Assembly (NCBI RefSeq): GCF_900112425.1
Contig: NZ_FOLP01000003.1
Span: forward strand, 372,001 to 436,000
Origin: Variovorax sp. OK212
GTDB lineage: Bacteria; Pseudomonadota; Gammaproteobacteria; Burkholderiales; Burkholderiaceae_C
Reading direction: 5' to 3'
DNA: 64,000 bases
The position numbers and the translations under genes were made by a program. Below are positions 17,580 to 26,303 of this stretch, piece after piece. Position 1 is the stretch's first letter. Each line of letters opens with the position of its first letter. The notes under the pieces were generated by a model. The model made no database searches and had not been told where the DNA came from. It worked only from the letters and a program-made list of their open reading frames with translations.

Positions 17580-17598
17580 CCCACATGCGTGTTTTTTC

Positions 17599-18969
17599 TT
17601 GATCGACGGGGTGCCTGCGTTGAGCTTCACGGACGAAGAGTTGGGCACCGCCTTGCGGGTGCTCCAAGCCATCTCGGACGACCCCTCCAGCATGGACGAC
17701 CATCCGCGCTTCAAGTCGCTGGTGGCGAAGATCCAGAAGGAGGCCAAGCGCGGCCACCGCCTGGCGCGCCACGCCGAAGCCACCGCGCAATTGCACAGCG
17801 CCGTGATGCAGACCGGCCTGGTTCGCGCGCAGCAGCCGCTGCCCGGGTTGCCTGTGTTGCCTGTGTTGCCGTCGATGACCGGGCTTGCCGCGCCGTCCGA
17901 TGCGCCGCTGCGGCCCCAGCGCTGCTATGTCTGCAAGCAGTCCTACCAGGAACTGCACCATTTCTATCACCTGCTGTGTCCCGCCTGCGCGCAGAAGAAC
18001 TGGGCCCGGCGCGAGCAGCGTACCGACCTGCGCGGCTACGTGGCGCTGGTGACGGGCGGGCGCATCAAGATCGGGTTCGAGACCGCGCTGCGGCTGCTGC
18101 GCGACGGTGCCGAGGTCATCGTGACCACCCGTTTTCCGAAAGACGCCGAACATCGCTTCCTTGCCATGCCCGACGCCGCGTCGTGGTGCGAGCGCCTGAC
18201 GCTCGAGGCGCTGGACCTGCGCAACGTGCCCTCGGTGGAAGCGTTTGCCGAGAACCTGTCGCGCAAGCTGCCGCACCTGGACATCCTCATCAACAACGCG
18301 GCGCAGACCATCAAGCGTCCGCGCGAGTTCTATGCCGCGCTGATGGCCGCCGAGCCGACGCCGTGGCTGCTGGAAGCCAGGAGCGAATACCAGGGCCGAC
18401 TGCCGAGCGTGCCGGGCTGCGAGGACTACTTCGTGCCGAACGAAGTCGACCTCTACGGCCAGGCACTCGACAGGCGCCCCGACAACTCATGGTCGCAGCG
18501 GCTGCACGAGGTGTCGGCGCTGGAGCTGCTCGAGGTGCAGCTCGTGAACGCCATGAGCCCGTTCCTGCTCACGGCCCGGCTCAAGCCCGCGATGCTGCGC
18601 TCGCCGCATGCGCGCCGCTTCGTGGTGCAGGCCTCGGCCATGGAAGGGCAGTTCAACCGCGACGCCAAGACCGAGTTCCATCCGCACACCAACATGGCCA
18701 AGGCCGCGCTCAACATGATGGTGCGCACCAGCGCGCAGGAGTGGGCGCGCGACGGCATCTACATGAACGCGGTCGACACGGGCTGGGTGACCGACGAGAA
18801 GCCGTACCCCCGCGCCATGCACGCGCGCGAAGCACAGAACTTCTACACGCCGCTGGACGTGGTCGACGGCATGGCCCGGCTGATCGACCCGATCGCGCGC
18901 GGCATCAACGAGCCCGGCACGCCGCTGTTCGGCCATTTCCTCAAGGACTACGAACCCTATGCCTGGTGA
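17599..18969 (+). CDS. Zinc-ribbon short-chain dehydrogenase-like protein
   Basis: About 452-456 aa. The start is uncertain: TTG 17599, GTG 17611 or TTG 17620, the last with GGGG eight bases upstream. The N-terminal 100 residues are helical and charged; a zinc ribbon CYVC-(14)-CPAC follows near 113-134; then a Rossmann domain with the nucleotide motif TGGRIKIG near 153, NNAA near 236 and the catalytic-site region. The usual YxxxK reads TNMAK, so the catalytic Tyr is Thr, while the Ser (QASAMEG) and Lys remain. A region of about 60 residues is inserted after NNAA. Its stop overlaps the LRR gene by 11 bases. The change suggests altered chemistry or an NAD(P)-sensing role; the function is unknown. 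Confidence 0.78.
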   Translation: MIDGVPALSFTDEELGTALRVLQAISDDPSSMDDHPRFKSLVAKIQKEAKRGHRLARHAEATAQLHSAVMQTGLVRAQQPLPGLPVLPVLPSMTGLAAPSDAPLRPQRCYVCKQSYQELHHFYHLLCPACAQKNWARREQRTDLRGYVALVTGGRIKIGFETALRLLRDGAEVIVTTRFPKDAEHRFLAMPDAASWCERLTLEALDLRNVPSVEAFAENLSRKLPHLDILINNAAQTIKRPREFYAALMAAEPTPWLLEARSEYQGRLPSVPGCEDYFVPNEVDLYGQALDRRPDNSWSQRLHEVSALELLEVQLVNAMSPFLLTARLKPAMLRSPHARRFVVQASAMEGQFNRDAKTEFHPHTNMAKAALNMMVRTSAQEWARDGIYMNAVDTGWVTDEKPYPRAMHAREAQNFYTPLDVVDGMARLIDPIARGINEPGTPLFGHFLKDYEPYAW

Positions 18970-20143
18970 GCGCACCGATCCGCCGATGGATGCCGCGGCC
19001 GGCGACAGCACGGTGCACTGCCCGGTCCACCGCGTGAGCATCACGCCCTGCGCCGCGGACGAACTCGCGCCGCTGCTCGACCACCTGTGCGCCGACCGGC
19101 CCGTGCAGGGCAGCCAGCGCTTCCCGCGCGGCACCCTGGTGGAAGACGGGCGGCTGGACCTGTGCAAGCAGAGCCTGGGCACCGACAACTGCGTGCGGCT
19201 CGCCGAGGCGCTGCAGCACAACACCCAGGTGCGCAGCCTGATGCTGGGCACCGACGCCATCGGCGACGCCGGCGCGGGCGCGGTGGCCCGGCTGGCAACG
19301 CGCAACGCGCACCTCGAGGTGCTCTACCTGGGCTGCAACAACATCGGCCCCGAGGGCGCGCGCGAATTGGGCGCCGCGCTGGTGCAGGCCCCGCATGTCA
19401 GCGGGCTCTGGCTCAAGCGGAACCCGCTGGGGCCGGCGGGCGCCGGGAGCATTGCGCGCATGCTGCGCGGCAACCGGCATCTGCGCGTGCTCGACCTGGT
19501 CAACACCGAGCTGCGCAGCGCGGGCGTGCGCGCGGTGGTCGATGCGCTGTGCACGGACAACCGCAGCCTGCAGTCCCTCTACCTGAGCGGCAACGGCCTG
19601 GGGCCCGCCGCCGCCGGCGACCTGGCCCGGCTGCTGCGCGAAGCGCCGCACGTCGAGAGCCTGTACGCCAGCGTGAACCATCTCGGCGACGAAGGCGCGG
19701 CCGTGCTGGCGGAAGCCCTGGCGGCCAACCGCACGTTGCGCACGCTGGAACTCGCGAGCAACGGCATCGGGCCCGCAGGCGCGAAGGTGCTGCTGGAGGC
19801 CGTGCGGCATTCCGGCCTGCACACCCTCAACCTGGGCTACGCGCCGTCGACCAAGGCCCTCGGTACGCGAGGCAACGACATGGGCGACCAGGGCGCGGCC
19901 TGCGCGGCGCAACTGCTCGATGCCTCGCCGCCCTTGCGCATGCTCGACCTCGCGCGCACCGGCATCACCGCCGGCGGCATGGCGGTGCTGGCCGAGGCCG
20001 CGTTGCGCAGCCGGCAGCTTGGCCGGCTGATCGTGGAGGGGCCGCTGCCCGGCGGGCTGGCCGAACACCTGGCCCGCAACAGGGCCGCGCACGGCGACGA
20101 GGCGCCGAAGGACCAGGCGCTGATCAAGAGCGTTTACCGCTGA
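18959..20143 (+). CDS. Leucine-rich-repeat protein, ribonuclease-inhibitor type
   Basis: A 394-aa cytoplasmic protein without signal peptide. From residue 60 to 350 it holds about nine LRRs of the 28-residue RI-like class, for example LEVLYLGCNNIGPEGARELG and LQSLYLSGNGLGPAAAGDLA. The N-terminal 50 residues contain HCPVHR and a Pro/Cys motif that could bind metal. It begins inside the 3' end of the SDR gene (11-base overlap) so the pair is coupled. RI-type LRRs form horseshoe protein-binding surfaces and are more common in eukaryotes (RNH1, NLRC3) than in bacteria. It probably binds a macromolecule, perhaps the SDR itself. Confidence 0.85.
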   Translation: MPGERTDPPMDAAAGDSTVHCPVHRVSITPCAADELAPLLDHLCADRPVQGSQRFPRGTLVEDGRLDLCKQSLGTDNCVRLAEALQHNTQVRSLMLGTDAIGDAGAGAVARLATRNAHLEVLYLGCNNIGPEGARELGAALVQAPHVSGLWLKRNPLGPAGAGSIARMLRGNRHLRVLDLVNTELRSAGVRAVVDALCTDNRSLQSLYLSGNGLGPAAAGDLARLLREAPHVESLYASVNHLGDEGAAVLAEALAANRTLRTLELASNGIGPAGAKVLLEAVRHSGLHTLNLGYAPSTKALGTRGNDMGDQGAACAAQLLDASPPLRMLDLARTGITAGGMAVLAEAALRSRQLGRLIVEGPLPGGLAEHLARNRAAHGDEAPKDQALIKSVYR

Positions 20144-21786
20144 GCGAACGCGCCGAGCAGGCAGTCCGTCACCTCGTCGGAGAACCTGCCGTGGTGCGCG
20201 CCGACGAGCACGCCGTCGGCGTTCTCCGGATCGGGGCGCACGGTGGGCATGTCATGGGCGAACAGGGCCTGCGCGCAGCCGACCCAGTCGCCGCCCGCGA
20301 CCGGCTCGTTGAGCGATGCCCATGACAGCGTGCCGATCACGTTGTCGCCGAAGCCGTGCATCGCGCGCCAGTCGGCGCCGTGCGCCAGCAGAAAGCGGGT
20401 GAGCGCGGCGTTGCCGTTGAACACGGCCTGGTTCAGTGCCGAGCCGTCCCAGTCGCCGCCGCGCACCTCGATGGGCCAGCCGAGCGTGACCATGGCTTGC
20501 ACCGCGTCGTTGCAGCCCTGGGCCGCGAGTTCGGGCAGCAGGCGCAGCTGTGTGTCGCTCAAGGTGCCGATGAGGCCGGGGTGCTGCGCCAGCACCTGCC
20601 GCGCCGCCGCTTCGTCGCCGCGCGCGCAGGCGGCGATGAAGGCTTCGTCGGCCGGAAGCGGCGCATCGCCGCCGCCCGCGGCTTGCAGCAGCCGCGCGAC
20701 CTCGCTCAGCCCGAAGCGCAGCGCGACGGTGTGCGCGGGCGTGCCGTCGCGCGTGGTGGCCTTCGGGTCGGCGCCCGCGGCCAGCAGCGCCTCGATGTGC
20801 GCGGGCGAGCGGCGGCGGCGAATGGCCCACAGCAGCAGCGAACCCCATTCGGCCGTGGGCTCGCCCCGCGGTTTTTCGTTCGCGTCGCCGCCGTGCGCGA
20901 GCAGGAGCCGCAGCGTGTCGACGGCGTCGAGGTCGAGCACGCGGTACAGCGCGTTCGAGCCGGCGATGCGCGCGCCGGCTTCCAGCAGCAGCCGGGTGCA
21001 TGGCGGGTTGTCCAGCGCGTGATAGAGCGACTCGCCGTCGTTCGGGTCTGCGCCTGCGTCGAGCAGCATTTGCGTGAGCGGCGCGTCGTGGTTCTGGCCG
21101 GCGGCGCCGTAGAGCGCGGAGAGGCGTTCGGTTTCGGAGGGCGCTTCGAGCGAGGCCGGCGGCCAGCGGTTGCCGGCCGACTGGCCGGGCGAGGCGCCGG
21201 CGTCGAGCAGCAACTTCGCGCAGGCGCGCAGGCCTTGGCGAAAGGCCGGCAGGCGCATCAGCCCGGAGTGCGTGACGGCCACGAGCGGCGGCAAGGCCAG
21301 CGGGCCACCGGACCGGTGCACCCAGGCCGGGTCTTGCGCGATGGCCTGGCGCAGCGCGGCCTCGTTGCCGATGGCGCAGGCCAGCCAGGGGTCGTTGCCG
21401 GGCAGGGCGGGGTTGTCGTCGAGCAGGCGGGCGGCCACCGTGGGCCGCGCGCCGTTCGTCCCGCCGGCGATGTCGCCCGCGTACACGAGCCGCAGCCAGT
21501 GGAGCAAGGCCTTGGCCGGGTCGTCCACCTGCGCCCTGCGCGCGAGCACGAAACCCTGCAGGTCGGCCCACGACGCGAAGCCGTATTCGCGCGCCACGCA
21601 CGACTGCGCGTCGTGCAGGCGCAGGCCCAGGGCCGCGATGGCGGTATCGGTCTTGCCCGCGGCGGCCGGCAGGGCCTCGCGGAACCGGGTGGTGGCTTCG
21701 GGATCGTTGCGCCGGTAGAGAGCGAGCAGCTCCTTGGCTTGCTTCTTCAGGTGGCCGAGATCGGGCCGGGCGGGAATGCGCTTCAT
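20134..21786 (-). CDS. Ankyrin-repeat protein
   Basis: A 550-aa protein on the opposite strand, overlapping the LRR gene stop by ten bases. An ideal GGAGG ribosome site precedes the ATG at 21786. The first 85 residues match the helical region often found before ankyrins in these proteins (DLGHLKKQAKELLALYR; YGFASWADLQGFV). Ankyrin units follow from about 150 to 540, such as AKLLLDAGASP and IEALLAAGADPKATTRDGT. Such proteins mediate protein contacts; no enzymatic domain is seen. It is downstream of the orotate operon but separated by 166 bases. Confidence 0.85.
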   Translation of the reverse strand: MKRIPARPDLGHLKKQAKELLALYRRNDPEATTRFREALPAAAGKTDTAIAALGLRLHDAQSCVAREYGFASWADLQGFVLARRAQVDDPAKALLHWLRLVYAGDIAGGTNGARPTVAARLLDDNPALPGNDPWLACAIGNEAALRQAIAQDPAWVHRSGGPLALPPLVAVTHSGLMRLPAFRQGLRACAKLLLDAGASPGQSAGNRWPPASLEAPSETERLSALYGAAGQNHDAPLTQMLLDAGADPNDGESLYHALDNPPCTRLLLEAGARIAGSNALYRVLDLDAVDTLRLLLAHGGDANEKPRGEPTAEWGSLLLWAIRRRRSPAHIEALLAAGADPKATTRDGTPAHTVALRFGLSEVARLLQAAGGGDAPLPADEAFIAACARGDEAAARQVLAQHPGLIGTLSDTQLRLLPELAAQGCNDAVQAMVTLGWPIEVRGGDWDGSALNQAVFNGNAALTRFLLAHGADWRAMHGFGDNVIGTLSWASLNEPVAGGDWVGCAQALFAHDMPTVRPDPENADGVLVGAHHGRFSDEVTDCLLGAFAQR

Positions 21787-21952
21787 GAAAACCTCCGTGC
21801 ATCGAACGCCGACGACCCGCAACTCCGGCTGCACAAAAGGCTGTTCGACCAGCGGCAAATGAAGGCAAGTGGGTTCAACCCTTCCCGCGGGCCCGGGCGC
21901 GGCTTGCAACCGCGGCCCGGATCTTAGCGCAGCGCTTTGGTCGAAGCCCGGC

Positions 21953-22279
21953 TCAGAAGCTGTGCACGTTCCACTCGTAGTCGATGGCCACCTCGCCCAG
22001 CAGGCGCAGCCGCTCCTGCGGCGCGGCGGCCAGTGCCGCGACCAGCTTCGTGTTGAAGCCCACGAGCGTGGCCTTGGCGCTGTCGGCGAATTCGCCGCTG
22101 ATGCCCTGGTCTTCGTAGGTGCGCACATACGACTGCGCCGCGATGCCGACCACGAAGTACAGGCTGGCGTTGCCGGGGTCGGCCTTCATGAGCTCGAAGG
22201 CGTCCTTGTAGAACGACTTGAAGGCGTCGGTGCCCGAGGTGGCGCTGTCGAAGCGTTGGGCGATGTCCTGGAATTCCAT
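21953..22279 (-). CDS. Conserved small protein at end of orotate operon, unknown function
   Basis: A 108-aa soluble helical protein starting MEFQDIAQRF, with a ribosome site (GGAG about ten bases upstream). It follows the orotate phosphoribosyltransferase gene by 15 bases on the same strand, so it is the last gene of the operon. No motif or family is recognised. Tyr- and Phe-rich helices suggest a small ligand-binding or adaptor fold, but no function can be assigned. Confidence 0.6.
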   Translation of the reverse strand: MEFQDIAQRFDSATSGTDAFKSFYKDAFELMKADPGNASLYFVVGIAAQSYVRTYEDQGISGEFADSAKATLVGFNTKLVAALAAAPQERLRLLGEVAIDYEWNVHSF

Positions 22280-22294
22280 CTTTCTCGATCTCCT

Positions 22295-22999
22295 CTATGA
22301 ATGGGCGGTGGGCCCGAGTCCGCCGTGCGCCTGCGACCAGGCCGCGGGGTCGGCCAGGAAGTCGGCCCACTCGGCGCGGGCGGCGGGGGTGAAGTCGCCG
22401 CGCTGCCGCGCGACGGCCAGCACGTCGTGCCAGGTGGCCAGCGCATGCACGCGCAGGCCGAGCGGGGCCAGCAGCCGGGCGGTGGGAAAGGTGGCGTAGT
22501 CGAACACCACGAACAGGTCGGCCACCCGCGCGCCGGCGTCGGCCAGCGCGCGGCAGAAGCGCTCCTTGGAGTGGCCCGCGGCCATCAGGTCGTCGACCAG
22601 CAGCACGCGGCCGCCGGCCTGCACCACGCCCTCGACCTGGCTTTGCCCCGCCGCGCGCTTGCGCACGTACTGCAGCGGCAGGCCGAGTGCCTCGGCCATC
22701 CACGCGGCCAGCGCGATGCCGCTGGCTTCGCCGCCCGCCACGCCCGCCAGGCCCTCGGTGCAGCCGCGCGCGTGCAGCAGCGCGATGCCGCGCGCCACCA
22801 GGTCGCGCCGCAGCGCCGGAAACGAGATGAGCCGCCTGCAGTCCATGTAGACCGGGCTGGCCCAGCCAGAGGGCAGGCGGTAGGGCTCGTCGGTGCGCAC
22901 CGAGACGCAGCCGGCGTCGATCAGGCCGGCGGCCACGGCCATGGCGTCGGGGGAGGCGGAGGGAGCGTGAGCGGTCCCGGTGGCGTCGGCGCGTGTCAT
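22295..22999 (-). CDS. pyrE: Orotate phosphoribosyltransferase-like enzyme
   Basis: A 234-aa type I PRTase. The PRPP-binding loop reads VLLVDDLMAAGHS near 132-144, and RLPSGWASPVYMDCRRL near 40-56 and YVRKRAAG near 110 match the orotate-binding hood and the flexible catalytic loop. It would make OMP from orotate and PRPP. The ATG lies in an ATGA overlap with the regulator gene. Within a catabolic-looking operon it may divert imported orotate to UMP. It is probably a second copy, since such bacteria carry a housekeeping pyrE, but that copy is outside the window. Confidence 0.82.
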   Translation of the reverse strand: MTRADATGTAHAPSASPDAMAVAAGLIDAGCVSVRTDEPYRLPSGWASPVYMDCRRLISFPALRRDLVARGIALLHARGCTEGLAGVAGGEASGIALAAWMAEALGLPLQYVRKRAAGQSQVEGVVQAGGRVLLVDDLMAAGHSKERFCRALADAGARVADLFVVFDYATFPTARLLAPLGLRVHALATWHDVLAVARQRGDFTPAARAEWADFLADPAAWSQAHGGLGPTAHS

Positions 23000-23904
23000 T
23001 GAATGCGCTCCAACAGCTTGCGCAGGTGCTGCGCGCCGGTGCGGCCCTTGTAGGCGCTCTTCCAGAGCCGCTCGATCATGTCCTCGTGCATGCGCACCGC
23101 CTCGGGCGAGGCCGTGACGGTGGCGATGCCGTTGCGCACGTTGGGCAGCTCGCCGAGCCGGAACGGGCTGACCGCCAGCACCGCGTGCCTGGCGCTGGTG
23201 AACAGCTGGAAGGTGGAGGCCGGCATGGCGTCGTCGATCAGGCCGATCTGCACGTGGTACGGCTCGCTTTCCATCAGCTCGGCGATGCGGGTCACTTCGC
23301 GGCGCGCGGCCAGCACGCGCTCGGCACGCATCTTGGCCGGCAGGTCGACGCGCCCGACCAGGCCGGTGTGCACGAAACGCTCGAGCTCGCGCAGTCCGAT
23401 CAGGCTCACGATCTGCGGCTTGCGCTTCTCGAAGAAGGCCTTGCGCTCGGCCATGATCTCCAGCATCTTGTCGATGTCCGACACCTTGGGGCCCTTGCCG
23501 GGCGAGCGCGGCGAGGCTTCCAGCAGCATCTCGCGCAGGTGCGGCAGGTAGTCGTCGGAGGTCAGCAGCAGCGAAATGGGCTCGAAGTGCGCCAGGATGC
23601 GGTCGGCGCCTTCCTCGAGCTGGCGCATGCGCTCGAACAGGCCGAGCGCGGTGGCGTAGTACTCCACCTCCACGCCCAGCAGCGAGGCGAGCGAGGTGTC
23701 CAGCAGGGCGGCCAGCCGCTCCAGCGTCTCGATCTTGACGATCTCGCCTTTCTCCATGCGGTAGACCACGGCGCGCGAAATGCCGAGCTGCTCGGCCACG
23801 TCCTCCGCCAGCAGCGACGCGCCGACGCGGTAGGCCCGCAGGCGGTCGCCGAGCGCCGCGTAGTCGATCGAGGACTTGAATGCGGGTGAAGGTGCTGCTG
23901 CCAT
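22996..23904 (-). CDS. XRE-family regulator of the orotate operon
   Basis: A 302-aa protein with an N-terminal Cro/C1-type helix-turn-helix (about residues 18-68; AEDVAEQLGISRAVVYRMEKG) and a C-terminal domain of about 220 residues of unknown fold, probably the effector-sensing part. The ATG at 23904 has AGGA about eight bases upstream; an upstream in-frame start is less likely. The gene sits inside the operon between pyrC and pyrE, so it would be autoregulated. Orotate or dihydroorotate is the obvious candidate effector, by inference. Confidence 0.8.
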   Translation of the reverse strand: MAAAPSPAFKSSIDYAALGDRLRAYRVGASLLAEDVAEQLGISRAVVYRMEKGEIVKIETLERLAALLDTSLASLLGVEVEYYATALGLFERMRQLEEGADRILAHFEPISLLLTSDDYLPHLREMLLEASPRSPGKGPKVSDIDKMLEIMAERKAFFEKRKPQIVSLIGLRELERFVHTGLVGRVDLPAKMRAERVLAARREVTRIAELMESEPYHVQIGLIDDAMPASTFQLFTSARHAVLAVSPFRLGELPNVRNGIATVTASPEAVRMHEDMIERLWKSAYKGRTGAQHLRKLLERIQ

Positions 23905-23936
23905 CTCTTTTTCCTGCTCGGGGATCGAAAAAGTCA

Positions 23937-25031
23937 CTATAGGGACTCCAGCTCGTGGGGTTGCTGCGGCAGCGACCACGCCAGCGTGCCGCCGCCCAGG
24001 AAAGGATGCAGGGCCGTGCCATCGGGCAGCGCGATGTCGTCGGGCACCTGCACCGGCTGCCGGCGCAGCGTGAGCGTGCCTTCGTTGAGCGGCAGGCCGT
24101 AGAAGCGCGCGCCGTTCTCGCTGGCGAAGGCCTCGAAGCGGGCGAGGGCGCCTTCCTCCTCGAACACCTGGAGGTAGCCCTGCAGCGCGGTCGGCGCATT
24201 GAAGATGCCGGCGCAGCCGCAGGCGGCTTCCTTCAGCGTGCGCAGGTGCGGCGCGGAATCGGTGCCCAGGAAGAAGCGCGCATCGCCCGAGGTGGCGGCA
24301 CGGCGCAGCGCCAGCCGATGGTGCTCGCGCTTGAGCACCGGCAGGCAGTAGTGGTGCGGCCGGATGCCGCCGGTGAAGAGCGCGTTGCGGTTGAACATGA
24401 GGTGCTGCGGCGTGAGCGTGGCGCCCAGGCGCTGGCTGCGGTCGGCCTGCACGAAGTCGACCGCGTGCTCGGTGGTGATGTGCTCCATCACCACCTTCAG
24501 TGCCGGGAAGTCCGCGAGCAGCGGGCGCAGCGTGGCGTCGATGAACACCGCCTCGCGGTCGAAGATGTCGACGCCCGGGTCGGTGCTTTCGCCGTGCACC
24601 AGCAGCGGCATGCCCAGGGCCTGCATGGTTTCCAGCGCCCGTGCGATCTTGGCGATGGACGTCACGCCGAACTCCGAATGCGTGGTCGCGCCCGCGGGGT
24701 ACAGCTTGGCGGCGGTGAACACGCCTTCTTCGAAGCCTTGCCTCAATTCGGCGGGCGGCGTGCTGTCGCAGAGGTAGGCCGTCATGAGCGGCGTGAAGCG
24801 CGCACCGCCCGGCAGGGCCGCGAGGATGCGCCCGCGGTAGGCGCGCGCCTGCGCGGTGGTCGTCACCGGGGGCCTGAGGTTCGGCATGACGATGGCGCGC
24901 GCGAACGAGGCGGTGGTGTGGCCGAGCACGGCGCGCAGCATGTCGCCGTCGCGCAGGTGCAGGTGCCAGTCGTCCGGGCGCCGGATCGTGAGGGTCTGTG
25001 CGGGGCGCTGGCTCATGGCGGTCCGGGTCAT
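23937..25031 (-). CDS. pyrC: Dihydroorotase, class II
   Basis: A 364-aa amidohydrolase. The metal-binding HxH is [10 protein letters not shown] (H23, H25), the carboxylated lysine lies in [10 protein letters not shown] near 114, and further ligands in LLVHGE and VMEHITT near 150-195, with the C-terminal Asp in [10 protein letters not shown]. It interconverts dihydroorotate and N-carbamoyl-L-aspartate. It starts in an ATGA overlap with the carbamoylase gene; a second ATG five codons on is possible. Being next to a carbamoyl-aspartate-type hydrolase, it likely works in the hydrolytic, catabolic direction here. Confidence 0.9.
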   Translation of the reverse strand: MTRTAMSQRPAQTLTIRRPDDWHLHLRDGDMLRAVLGHTTASFARAIVMPNLRPPVTTTAQARAYRGRILAALPGGARFTPLMTAYLCDSTPPAELRQGFEEGVFTAAKLYPAGATTHSEFGVTSIAKIARALETMQALGMPLLVHGESTDPGVDIFDREAVFIDATLRPLLADFPALKVVMEHITTEHAVDFVQADRSQRLGATLTPQHLMFNRNALFTGGIRPHHYCLPVLKREHHRLALRRAATSGDARFFLGTDSAPHLRTLKEAACGCAGIFNAPTALQGYLQVFEEEGALARFEAFASENGARFYGLPLNEGTLTLRRQPVQVPDDIALPDGTALHPFLGGGTLAWSLPQQPHELESL

Positions 25032-26293
25032 TCCAGTTGCTCGAAGGCGTCGCTCAGGGCTTGCGCGCCGAGCATGAAGTCGGCCATGTCCATCGCCTCG
25101 TGCGGGTTGTGCGAGCCGTTCTGGTTGCGCACGAACAGCATGCCGCTCGGAATGCCGGCGTTGGCGAACAGCGAGGCGTCGTGGCCCGCGCCGCTGGGAA
25201 TGACATCGAACGGCACGTCGAGCTTGCCGCAGGCGGTGGCGAGCACGCCGCACAGGCGCGCGTCCATGGTGGCCGGCTCGCTCAGCAGGCGCCGGTCGAA
25301 CTCGAAGCCCACGCCCCGCTCGCGGCCGATGGCCGCGCATTCGGCGCGCACCAGCTGGTAGAAGGCCTCCAGCGTGTCGGTGCTCTTGCTGCGCGCCTCG
25401 AGGCTGAAGCTCACGCGGCCCGGAATGCGCGAGATCGCATGCTCGGCGGCGTCGGTCTGCACGATGCCGGTGGTCACGACCAGGTCGGTGCCGCGCTCCA
25501 GCAGCACGCGCCAGTGCTCGTCGATGCGCATCACCAGGTCGGCCACCGCGAACATCGCGTCGTGGCGCAGCCAGCGCGGCACCACGCCCGAATGCTGGGC
25601 GTCGCCGGTGCACACGATGCGGTTGTGCCGCACGTTGCCGCGGATGCCCGAGACCACGGCCAGCGGCAGCTCGCGTGCGACCATCACCGGGCCTTGCTCG
25701 ATGTGCAGCTCGATGTAGGCCTTGACGCGCGATGCGTCGAAAAGCGGTTGCTGCGCGCGGATCGCCTCGACGTCGGCGCCGGCCTTGCGCATGCATTCGG
25801 CCATGGTCTCGCCCGTCGTGCGCTGGCGCAGCGCCAGGTCGGCCTCGCCGATCTTGCCGAAGAGCGCGCCCGAACCCATGTAGGCCTTGCCGAACCAGGC
25901 GCTTTCCTCGCCGCGGAAGGCGAGCACTTCGAGCGGCAGGCCCGTGGCATGGCCCTCGCGCTGGCGCGCCACCAGGCACAACAGCCCCGCCACCACGCCT
26001 GCCAGCCCGTCGAAGTTGCCGCCCTGCGGCACCGAGTCGATGTGCGAGCCGGTCCAGGCCGCGGGCGCGTCAGGCGCACGGGGCAGATCGTCCTGCAGCC
26101 TGAACACGAGGTTGGCCGCCTTGTCGGGCGCGGCCTCCAGGCCCTCGGCGCGCGCGAAGTCGCGCAGGTACTCGGCCGTGGCCGACTCGCCCCGGCCATA
26201 GCTTTCGCGGGTGACGCCCACGCCGTCGAACGACAGGGCGCGCACGTCGTCGAACAGCTTCTCGGCCAGCGGGCGCAGTGTCATCAGGTCCAT
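25028..26293 (-). CDS. M20 N-carbamoyl-amino-acid hydrolase, probable ureidosuccinase
   Basis: A 421-aa zinc-dependent hydrolase of the hydantoinase/carbamoylase branch of M20 peptidases. Metal-ligand motifs are [16 protein letters not shown] near 86-101, [11 protein letters not shown] near 122 and [10 protein letters not shown] near 190; the C-terminal [11 protein letters not shown] supplies the last His. GAGGA is eight bases upstream of the ATG. Relatives cleave N-carbamoyl-L-amino acids, beta-ureidopropionate or allantoate. Its place between dihydroorotate dehydrogenase and dihydroorotase genes points to N-carbamoyl-L-aspartate as substrate, giving aspartate, CO2 and ammonia. That assignment is inference from context. 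Confidence 0.85.
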   Translation of the reverse strand: MDLMTLRPLAEKLFDDVRALSFDGVGVTRESYGRGESATAEYLRDFARAEGLEAAPDKAANLVFRLQDDLPRAPDAPAAWTGSHIDSVPQGGNFDGLAGVVAGLLCLVARQREGHATGLPLEVLAFRGEESAWFGKAYMGSGALFGKIGEADLALRQRTTGETMAECMRKAGADVEAIRAQQPLFDASRVKAYIELHIEQGPVMVARELPLAVVSGIRGNVRHNRIVCTGDAQHSGVVPRWLRHDAMFAVADLVMRIDEHWRVLLERGTDLVVTTGIVQTDAAEHAISRIPGRVSFSLEARSKSTDTLEAFYQLVRAECAAIGRERGVGFEFDRRLLSEPATMDARLCGVLATACGKLDVPFDVIPSGAGHDASLFANAGIPSGMLFVRNQNGSHNPHEAMDMADFMLGAQALSDAFEQLE

Positions 26294-26303
26294 GGCCGCG
26301 TCC

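Noticed and set aside
17348..17583. tRNA-like pair considered as allo-tRNAs with a 9/3 acceptor/T-stem or as tRNA-Sec
   Set aside because: The T stem is a full five pairs, the anticodons are GCC and CCC, and there is no long variable arm; a 7/5 cloverleaf with flanking extra pairs fits better.
20252..21868. A 538-codon frame-shifted ORF over the ankyrin gene
   Set aside because: Arg-rich shadow of the ankyrin gene, which has the ribosome site and repeat pattern in its own frame.
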